In this document: piece by piece, positions 57,948 through 64,000 of the stretch | How positions within the stretch are numbered: position 1 is the first letter of the stretch | Layout of the letters: every line of letters starts with the position of its first letter | Assembly (NCBI RefSeq): GCF_019278565.1 | Contig: NZ_CP058988.1 | Span: 434,001-498,000 of the forward strand | Length of the DNA stretch: 64,000 bases | Direction of reading: 5' to 3' | Origin: Cellulophaga sp. HaHa_2_95 | GTDB taxonomy: Bacteria; Bacteroidota; Bacteroidia; Flavobacteriales; Flavobacteriaceae | Position numbers and translations under genes: made by a program | Notes under the pieces: model-generated | What the model saw: the letters and a program-made list of their open reading frames with translations, nothing else | Databases searched by the model: none | Told to the model about the DNA's origin: nothing

Positions 57948-58100
57948 CTAACGGAGATATGTAAGTAACTATTTTTAATAAATGGGGAGCCTTGTAAGCT
58001 CTTGCAGTTACTAAAGTAAAATAAAAAGAATTGGCTATGCAATTGTTTTTCGTAGAAGTGGTATATTATCTGAATGATAGGTTGTGCTTTGCAATTGCCT
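57948..58100. repeat. dispersed intergenic repeat, copy R7 (diverged)
   Basis: The boundary motif is degenerate (ctaacGGAGATATGTAAGTAAC, 57948-57969), 23 bp upstream of the zinc-finger gene start. Shared blocks: GCAGTTACTAAAGTAAAATA, AAAAGAATTGGCTATGCA and TTTTTCGTAGAAGTGG. The later blocks (ATAATCGGG...) are missing. Confidence 0.7.
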
Positions 58101-58155
58101 AATCCAAACATTTTTAGGTCTCAACTAATTAGGAGCGCAAGAAGTGTGAAACCCT

Positions 58156-59811
58156 TCAATATGTAGCTTCTTTTAAGATTACTTTGGTTACTTTTTGGGT
58201 GTTAATGGTAATTATTTGACCATCTTGATCATAAAGTACAAAGGTACCATCATCATTGGTCACCAAAATATCGTCTGTATAAGGAGACGCAGAATAGTTG
58301 CTAAAACGTTGATCTGATAGCAATTGGTTTTTTTCTTTTGATAAGAGTTTAAAACCATCTTTATCTTTTTCAGAAACAATAAAAATGGAAGGGCATAAAT
58401 AGTCTATGTTGACGTATGGAAGCTTTGTAATCATTTGCTTTTCTTGATCTAAATAGTAATATTCATTGGCAGTAGCGTCCTCTAGGTCTATATAAAAATA
58501 CTTGTCTGAAAAATTTTGTGTTTCAGAATTGTACATAAACGAAATTTCTGAAGGAAATGTCTTTATGATTTTTCCATTTTTAGTTATAAAATCTGTTCTA
58601 TCATTTAGTTCGTGTACATAAATATTTCTAAGTGGCGCACTATTTTTTAGTGTAGGTAAAAGTACAAGAGTATCTCTTCTGTTTTCTAAATAGAGGGTAA
58701 AAGAGGCGACATTCCCTTTTAAAATCTGTTTATTTACTTGTCTAGAGGCATTATCTTCATTGTTAAATCTCAAATCCAGATATTTAAAAACCTTAAAAAG
58801 TTCTTCTTTTGTTGTGGCGTTAAAAGCATACTCATAACTATCTTTTATGGCATTTAATCTGTTGTTATAATTCTCCTCTGGCGTTTCTATGAAAGAATTA
58901 CTAAGACCATTTCCTGTTTCTAAAACCTTACCGTCTTTATTATAATAAATTTCTTTTAACGGGGTTCCTTTATGATAAGGGTAATAGTCACTAGGCAACT
59001 CATATTCCACATAATTATCTTTCATTTTCAGAAGTTTGATACCGTTTTTTTGAACACCAATTTCTTCTTTACTGAAATGAACCGTATCAATTTTTGCCAC
59101 ATACTTCAATTTAATTTCTAGTTCAAAACTATCTATTCGTTTTAACGTATTAATTGAAATAGCGTTTAATGGAAAGGCATAGGCTTCTACGGGCAAAGCA
59201 GTTGTATCACGAGTACCACCGTGGTAAAAGATTTGTTTGATTGTTAAATCTTCTTCAGAATCAAAATTAATAGGATAGTGTGGTCTGTAGGAGCTGTTGT
59301 CAAATTTTTCAGTGAAGGTAGTGGCACCATTATACCTACTAACTGCTCTTATAGATGATTTGTTGTCTTCAAGATATTGATTAAAATAAAGACCTTGCTG
59401 AATGGAGTCCCTGAAAGCTATGTGATTATTGTTTACTAATGCCGAAGCCACATTCTGTTTCGCTGTATAGCTTTCCTCAATAGGTTCATATGATTTAATT
59501 TTATTTTTAAAATAAGTATCTTCTTGTTCATAAATGGCAGCTATTTCACTAATAATTTTAGTTTTATGGTCTAAATAATATTCATAGTTAGCTTCAGTTT
59601 GCTCTTTTATTTGCTGTACGCTGGTGGTATCTAAATAGGCCCTAATTTCTTCTTCTATCTGTTCTATTTTATGAGGATTAAGACATAATTTTTCTTGTGC
59701 TGCCACCATTTGTGCCGTAACCACTTTCTGAGGGGCAACACTCTTGTTTTGTGAAGTGCAAGACATTACAGATAGTAAGCCTAAGATCAAAGTTATTTTA
59801 AGTTTTTTCAT
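58156..59811 (-). CDS. large lipoprotein of unknown function
   Basis: 551 aa from the ATG at 59811 (MKKLKITLILGLLSVMSC, a clear lipobox); a longer start adds a non-signal prefix. The protein has an N-terminal helical part (QIEEEIRAYLDTTSVQQIKE), a long beta-rich body (RHYPINFDSEEDLTIKQIFY-like region, DTVHFSKEEIGVQKNGIKLL) and a last ~90-aa part that could be a small propeller or beta domain (NYSASPYTDDILVTNDDG, FVLYDQDGQIITINTQK). No family is recognised. It starts the next run of minus-strand genes. Confidence 0.65.
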   Translation of the reverse strand: MKKLKITLILGLLSVMSCTSQNKSVAPQKVVTAQMVAAQEKLCLNPHKIEQIEEEIRAYLDTTSVQQIKEQTEANYEYYLDHKTKIISEIAAIYEQEDTYFKNKIKSYEPIEESYTAKQNVASALVNNNHIAFRDSIQQGLYFNQYLEDNKSSIRAVSRYNGATTFTEKFDNSSYRPHYPINFDSEEDLTIKQIFYHGGTRDTTALPVEAYAFPLNAISINTLKRIDSFELEIKLKYVAKIDTVHFSKEEIGVQKNGIKLLKMKDNYVEYELPSDYYPYHKGTPLKEIYYNKDGKVLETGNGLSNSFIETPEENYNNRLNAIKDSYEYAFNATTKEELFKVFKYLDLRFNNEDNASRQVNKQILKGNVASFTLYLENRRDTLVLLPTLKNSAPLRNIYVHELNDRTDFITKNGKIIKTFPSEISFMYNSETQNFSDKYFYIDLEDATANEYYYLDQEKQMITKLPYVNIDYLCPSIFIVSEKDKDGFKLLSKEKNQLLSDQRFSNYSASPYTDDILVTNDDGTFVLYDQDGQIITINTQKVTKVILKEATY

Positions 59812-59874
59812 GTTTTTAAATTTGATTTCAAGGACGCATATATGCTGGTGTAGCATTGAAAAAGGTACTACATT

Positions 59875-60210
59875 TTATATTTCTTCTAAAATTGAGGTAC
59901 CAGCAGTGTTATCTCCTGAAGTCCATTTCCAAGTTTCATAAAGTCTTATTTTTCCATTTGGCATAATTTCTGGTTTAGAGAAACAAATGCCTGTCATTAA
60001 TTCTCCTTTTGTATTTACTTGGTGGTAACGCATTTCAATAGTACCTTCTGCAGCTACTAACCCAATCAAGTGGCCAGAAATAATTTGTCCGCCTCTGTAA
60101 ACTGAAGTCAGAATATTTCCGGTTTGTTTGTACTCAAAAATTGTTTCTGAGGTAGTTTCCCCATTTTCAGAATTAGAAATGGGTCTGAATTTCTTATGGT
60201 TATAATTCAT
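59875..60210 (-). CDS. small conserved protein, often mis-named N-acetylglutamate synthase
   Basis: 111 aa from the ATG at 60210 (MNYNHKKFRPISNSENGETT); the upstream in-frame extension is unlike the family. It contains FEYKQTGNILTSVYRGGQII, GHLIGLVAAEGTIEMRYHQV and NGKIRLYETWKWTSGD, a well-known lipocalin-like small family that databases often call N-acetylglutamate synthase without support. No acetyltransferase motif is visible, so I do not assign that activity. It follows the next membrane-protein gene after a ~47 bp gap. Confidence 0.8.
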   Translation of the reverse strand: MNYNHKKFRPISNSENGETTSETIFEYKQTGNILTSVYRGGQIISGHLIGLVAAEGTIEMRYHQVNTKGELMTGICFSKPEIMPNGKIRLYETWKWTSGDNTAGTSILEEI

Positions 60211-60257
60211 TTTTATACTAGTGCTATTGGTTTTGTGATTAGTCGCTATTTCCGGTC

Positions 60258-60800
60258 TTACCACCTTCTGTTCTTGGTAGCCTTTTTAAGTTTTTTGTTT
60301 TGATGTGCTTCTTTTTTAAATACAGTTGATGCAAAGTGACGTTCTAAAGCAGCAATAAACTTGTTTTTTATACCAAGAATAAGCTTCTTTTTATACTGTC
60401 TTTTTTCATACCACCAGGCAATTATAAAGATGACGCTGACTAAAATAAAATCCCATGGGTTATTATATACGGCAGGGACTTTATAGTATAAACTGACACC
60501 TATGGTAGGTTTTAGGTATTGCAATGCAAAATAGAAGGCGATTAAACATCCAAGGCCAAAAATAAGCAACAAATAACGATCTCTTTTTAAGTGTTTCTTC
60601 ACAGTATTGTTAAGGGTTACAATGGCTGCATCACTGAGTAATTCATGTTTTTTTTCATACATTTCATGCAACCATTTTAGCCGTGTTGGAATAGCACTTT
60701 CATTTACCTTATCAGAACTATGCTCAACATAATAGGTATTGTAATGCAAGTAATCTTCTGCGGTGATATTAAGTTTTGGATAAAGACTAAATACAGCCAT
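60258..60800 (-). CDS. two-pass membrane protein of unknown function
   Basis: 180 aa. A cytosolic N-terminus with YPKLNITAEDYLHYNTYYVE is followed by two membrane segments (YLLLIFGLGCLIAFYFAL and WDFILVSVIFIIAWWYEKRQ) and a Lys/His-rich tail (KKEAHQNKKLKKATKNRR). The layout recalls YcxB-like small membrane proteins, without firm support. Confidence 0.6.
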   Translation of the reverse strand: MAVFSLYPKLNITAEDYLHYNTYYVEHSSDKVNESAIPTRLKWLHEMYEKKHELLSDAAIVTLNNTVKKHLKRDRYLLLIFGLGCLIAFYFALQYLKPTIGVSLYYKVPAVYNNPWDFILVSVIFIIAWWYEKRQYKKKLILGIKNKFIAALERHFASTVFKKEAHQNKKLKKATKNRRW

Positions 60801-60914
60801 AAAAATATAATTTGATGATTTGTTTATGAATGTTTAGAACTTTCATGGAGTTGTAGTTTTGATACTTTGGTTTGTATTAGAATTAAAAGTTTTGATGAAG
60901 TGCTAAATGCAGCA

Positions 60915-61655
60915 TTAGGTTTTGGGAGGTAAAGTAATTATTCCATCATTTAACACCCTAATATGTATTAATAGATAATTTTTGATTTCTAAATAGACAT
61001 ATCTAAAAGTGTAGACACTAAATGAGAAGAACCCTAAGAATACAAAGTAAAGCCCTTCTGGCATTGGTTTTATATCATCATTTTGTTGAGTTTCTATAAA
61101 CATTGCTATGAGATAATAGGTGAGTAGAGGTGAAATGAATAGAATTGCCATTCCTTTAAATATTATTCCAGCCGCTGCGTGGTCTTCCGAAGTTAATTCA
61201 TAAGATGCTTTGTTTTCATTAATAAAATAATCAGGTTTAGTAACAATGAAGTCTTTGTTTAGATCAAATTTATCTTTTATTAATTCAAAAAATAATTCTG
61301 TCGTTGTTTTAGAAGTGAAAGTATACTGCTTAAACCCTATTTGTTTTTTTATAGTCCCATTTTCAATAACTAATTGTTCCTTAAGTTTTCCTTTTTCTAA
61401 ATAATCAAATTTCAAAAGTCCCGTTTTAGAAGAAAATAGAACTTTTGCGAAAGCTTCAGAGCGACCAATGTAATTTTTTAAATTTAGGCTGTTTAGGTAA
61501 CGGTTTGTAGCGGAAAGAATCCATTTTTCTTCAATACAATATTTTTTTATTTCATTGGAGTTTATGGCGTAGTCGTTGGTTATCTTATAACCATTGGAAT
61601 TAAATAAATCTTTAATTACGTCTCCTTTTGTATAAATGATTCCCCAAAATTCCAT
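60915..61655 (-). CDS. membrane protein of unknown function
   Basis: 246 aa. A ~150-aa cytosolic alpha/beta N-terminal part (MEFWGIIYTKGDVIKDLF, NSLNLKNYIGRSEAFAKVLF) leads to two membrane segments (AAGIIFKGMAILFISPLLTYYLIAMF and LYFVFLGFFSFSVYTFRYVY) near the C-terminus. The final residues are cytosolic. No known domain. Confidence 0.6.
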   Translation of the reverse strand: MEFWGIIYTKGDVIKDLFNSNGYKITNDYAINSNEIKKYCIEEKWILSATNRYLNSLNLKNYIGRSEAFAKVLFSSKTGLLKFDYLEKGKLKEQLVIENGTIKKQIGFKQYTFTSKTTTELFFELIKDKFDLNKDFIVTKPDYFINENKASYELTSEDHAAAGIIFKGMAILFISPLLTYYLIAMFIETQQNDDIKPMPEGLYFVFLGFFSFSVYTFRYVYLEIKNYLLIHIRVLNDGIITLPPKT

Positions 61656-61728
61656 TCCTTATTTTTTTGACTATAATATATTAATTCATGTGGTTAAAAG
61701 CACTAATCTGGCAATCTCGTTTGTTATT

Positions 61729-62301
61729 TCATGTTTTTATTCCAGCAAGCAGTATGCCGTAAGCAATTACCAAACCAGCGCTACATAGTATAAATTTCCC
61801 TGATTTATAATTTCGAGAAATAATTGACCAATTAAAGAGGAAGATAAACACAGGCAGAAAAAAAGGATAATAGTCATAACTAGATTTTAAGTCTATTCCA
61901 AAACCATCAAACCTTAGCGGCGTGTGGAAGGTTAAAAACTTTGTAAAAACAAAAAGAACTAACATAAATATAAAAATGGAATTTGCATTTGTAATCCTAT
62001 TTTTAAAGGTTGCTTTTCTATTTTCATAGGTTGGCTTGCTCGTCCAAAAATACATGGTATAACAAAAACCAAGAGACGATGATGTCAAGGCTATTAAAAA
62101 ATTAGTATAGCTATTTGCAGAAAATTGTGCCATTGAAGTGACATTGTTAGTGGTCAGATCAAACGCTAAAAATAATCCCTTATCTAAAAGTCTAAACCAG
62201 AAATTTATCAACAGGCCATATCCTATGCCTAGAGCGATCCCTCCATAGCATCTAAAAGTTCCAATTTTATTAAGGGTAAGAACAGGTTTTATTTTTTTCA
62301 A
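61729..62301 (-). CDS. multi-pass membrane protein of unknown function
   Basis: 190 aa with about five hydrophobic segments (GGIALGIGYGLLINFWFRLL, NFLIALTSSSLGFCYTMYF, SIFIFMLVLFVFTKFL, YPFFLPVFIFLFNWSII, LCSAGLVIAYGILLAGI). No signature motif. It lies in the same run of minus-strand genes, ~42 bp after the TPR lipoprotein gene. Confidence 0.6.
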   Translation of the reverse strand: MKKIKPVLTLNKIGTFRCYGGIALGIGYGLLINFWFRLLDKGLFLAFDLTTNNVTSMAQFSANSYTNFLIALTSSSLGFCYTMYFWTSKPTYENRKATFKNRITNANSIFIFMLVLFVFTKFLTFHTPLRFDGFGIDLKSSYDYYPFFLPVFIFLFNWSIISRNYKSGKFILCSAGLVIAYGILLAGIKT

Positions 62302-62342
62302 AGCCTTTTGTTATAGTTAGAATGTGCGTTAGTCTTAGCGGG

Positions 62343-63407
62343 TTAGCCTCCTTGATTTATAAGGTAAAAAGGTCTTTCAGTTCCATCATCATAAGGCGTT
62401 AATCCTTCAAAAAACACATTATCTTCATCTTCCATTTGCTCACAGATTTCATTATGCACTTTATAAAGAAATTCTTTTAAAGAAAACCCCTTACTATTAG
62501 TTGTCTTTACAACAAAGCTTTCTTCAAATTGGTCTTCCTCACCGTCTTCATTTTCTCCCCAATACATATACCCAACTGTTATTTCTTTAGAACGATTAAA
62601 TATCCGATCAATGTCTATACTGCTATTTGGTTTTATACGGGTATTGTATTCAAGAAGTGCTTTAGAAAAGAGTTCTAGACTTTCAAATTTGTCGGTTCTA
62701 AAACTCCACAATACATCCGTTAATAAATCTTCAGGTTCAATTTTCATCGTTGTTGGATTATTTTTACGCTCTTGTTTTCGCAGTTCGGGCCTTATTAACG
62801 TAGGATCTATTTCATCTGTCAGTTGGATATATTTAGCTAAACTATCTTTTTGCATAAAATAGCTGTAGGCACCGGCTAATTGTGCATAGACACGTGGATT
62901 TTTAGGATCAATAGTCAAGGATTTTTTAGAACAGCTGATTGCTTTTTCAAGGGTTTCTAGTTCTTTTGTTTTAAAAAATAGTTGGCCATAACTTAGGGCC
63001 TTTGATTCCCAAACTTTTGCATTGTGAGCATTTAATTGAATGGACTCATCAAAAAAAGCAAGAGACTCCTCAAAGTGCCCGCCTTGACCCGTTAAATTTC
63101 CGTAGCCCCAGTATATATCTGCATTGCTTTTATCCAATAACCAAGCCTGATTAAAACGTTTCATAGCGTCATCTGTCTGATTAGCATCATATAAGTCCCA
63201 AGCCAAATCTATATGATGCACTGCGGCTGCAGCTCGGCTTGAATAAATTTGGTCACATTCTTGTAAAAATTGAGCATCTATACGCAGCTGTTCTGCACAT
63301 TTTTCAACGGCTCCGTATTTAGGTAAGATATCAATGCCTTCGGGACAATCTGTATTGGAGCAGCTATGTAAAAAGAGGCTTATAAAAAGAAATAGGATAG
63401 GCTTCAT
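62343..63407 (-). CDS. TPR-repeat lipoprotein
   Basis: 354 aa with lipobox MKPILFLFISLFLHSC. It contains a run of TPR hairpins (about 60-215): AAAVHHIDLAWDLYDANQTD, DDAMKRFNQAWLLDKSNADI, GHFEESLAFFDESIQLNAHN and KAISCSKKSLTIDPKNPRVY. A ~130-aa non-TPR C-terminal domain follows (ELFSKALLEYNTRIKPNSS, YGLTPYDDGTERPFY-like end). It follows the HEAT-repeat gene by ~8 bp, so the two are probably coupled. Role: protein-protein contact in the periplasm, inferred. Confidence 0.75.
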   Translation of the reverse strand: MKPILFLFISLFLHSCSNTDCPEGIDILPKYGAVEKCAEQLRIDAQFLQECDQIYSSRAAAAVHHIDLAWDLYDANQTDDAMKRFNQAWLLDKSNADIYWGYGNLTGQGGHFEESLAFFDESIQLNAHNAKVWESKALSYGQLFFKTKELETLEKAISCSKKSLTIDPKNPRVYAQLAGAYSYFMQKDSLAKYIQLTDEIDPTLIRPELRKQERKNNPTTMKIEPEDLLTDVLWSFRTDKFESLELFSKALLEYNTRIKPNSSIDIDRIFNRSKEITVGYMYWGENEDGEEDQFEESFVVKTTNSKGFSLKEFLYKVHNEICEQMEDEDNVFFEGLTPYDDGTERPFYLINQGG

Positions 63408-63415
63408 GATGATTT

Positions 63416-64000
63416 TTATTTCTTATTTAGTTCAATTAGTCGGAGGCTTCGTTTTATTTCTCTTTTAAGGCCGTCTTTTTTAACCTCAGAATATAGTTTC
63501 TTTAAGAAGGCTTCACTTTCCTGTATTCCGCTAAAGGCTCGGATAATTTTCCATGTGATTACCTCATCTGCTTTATTTCTATAATAGCAAGATTGGAGCG
63601 GTTTGTATATGCTCTTTGTTTTAAAATTGAAGTTGATATGACCGATAGTATCAATTAATTCGCTCAAAGCAATCATATCTGTAGTTTCTAATGCTGTTAA
63701 TAATTCAGGAATTGCTTTATCTCCTATTCTAATTAAAGTTCTACTCGCAATATCTCTTGGCAACGGATAGCTATCTTTTGAAAATTCTTTTTCAGGTATT
63801 TTTTTATGCTGATTAGTTCCAATTTTCCCTAAACATTCTATGAGTGGAGGTATCACTAGTTTACCAAACGTAGATAGGGTATTACAAATTTCAATTTTTG
63901 GATATAATTTTTTTTCGTTTTTTAGAGCGTTAATAAGAAGTTCTATAGTTTTTGCCCCTTTATCCTCTTTTAACAATCGTGCTCCTAGGGTTCTTTCTGT
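63416..64000 (-). CDS. HEAT-repeat-like protein (5' partial)
   Basis: The frame is open to the end of the window (residues TERTLGARLLKEDKGAKTIE near the edge), so the start lies outside; the codon at 63974-63976 is TTG, not a reliable start. The ~195 residues present show repeated helical pairs of HEAT type: GAKTIELLINALKNEKKLYP, GKLVIPPLIECLGKIGT, SRTLIRIGDKAIPELLTALE and SELIDTIGHINF. HEAT repeats form protein-binding solenoids; no further function can be given. The TPR lipoprotein gene follows by 8 bp. Confidence 0.7.
   Translation of the reverse strand, partial: TERTLGARLLKEDKGAKTIELLINALKNEKKLYPKIEICNTLSTFGKLVIPPLIECLGKIGTNQHKKIPEKEFSKDSYPLPRDIASRTLIRIGDKAIPELLTALETTDMIALSELIDTIGHINFNFKTKSIYKPLQSCYYRNKADEVITWKIIRAFSGIQESEAFLKKLYSEVKKDGLKREIKRSLRLIELNKK

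Noticed and set aside
46016..58100. Integron with attC sites
   Set aside because: The repeats are 150-540 bp, lack clear R''/R' (RYYYAAC / GTTRRRY) core pairs, and no integrase gene is present; only a loose resemblance remains.
57926..58111. 62-residue N-terminal extension of the zinc-finger-like protein
   Set aside because: It would be translated from repeat copy R7; the ATG at 57925 gives a normal start.
59875..60210. N-acetylglutamate synthase
   Set aside because: The database name often attached to this family has no support in the sequence; 111 aa with no acetyltransferase motif.

Overview
The window looks like the chromosome of a gliding, probably marine member of the Flavobacteriaceae (Bacteroidota). 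The evidence is the low G+C content, a giant SprB-type gliding adhesin with a type IX secretion (T9SS) type B C-terminal domain, two PorP/SprF-family proteins, many short secreted proteins and lipoproteins of Bacteroidota style, and TAnnTTTG-like promoter boxes. The genus cannot be named from the sequence alone.

Region by region. 1-21.2 kb is a gliding/T9SS locus: the end of a PorP/SprF-like protein with two SPOR-like repeats, an 18.3 kb sprB-type adhesin gene containing two large recent tandem duplications, and sprF. It is followed by folB. 21.6-22.0 kb holds a normal tRNA-Cys preceded by a tRNA-Cys-like gene with C at position 33. 22.1-28.2 kb (minus strand) carries housekeeping and regulatory genes: an HD hydrolase, a ketopantoate reductase-like enzyme, a Crp/Fnr regulator, a LysE-type exporter, a DUF2807 protein and RNase R. 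An AT-rich 608 bp divergent gap (28.2-28.8 kb) separates these from a plus-strand rpiB / CDF zinc transporter / GNAT group.

30.6-33.0 kb is gene-free and filled by about 12 tandem copies of a ~190 bp modular hairpin repeat. 33.2-44.9 kb has mostly secreted and lipoprotein genes: an NlpC/P60 hydrolase, a cupin protein, a Tat-type dienelactone hydrolase, SH3 and DUF1963 proteins, and several families I do not recognise.

45-60 kb is accessory. Mostly single, unrelated minus-strand genes alternate with copies of one intergenic repeat family. A near-constant boundary motif lies 20-70 bp upstream of several start codons, so the layout resembles a gene-cassette array. Cargo includes a helicase fused to a PD-(D/E)XK-like nuclease domain (a defence candidate), a hotdog/methyltransferase fusion, a TolB-like propeller, a DUF2945 protein and a protein whose two ends together look like one circularly permuted acyl carrier protein. 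60-64 kb continues with minus-strand membrane, TPR and HEAT-repeat proteins, and the last gene runs off the window.

The clearest functional unit is the adhesin/SprF locus for T9SS-dependent gliding. The most unusual items are the cassette-like repeat array with its cargo, the permuted carrier protein, the C33 tRNA-Cys and the modular hairpin array.
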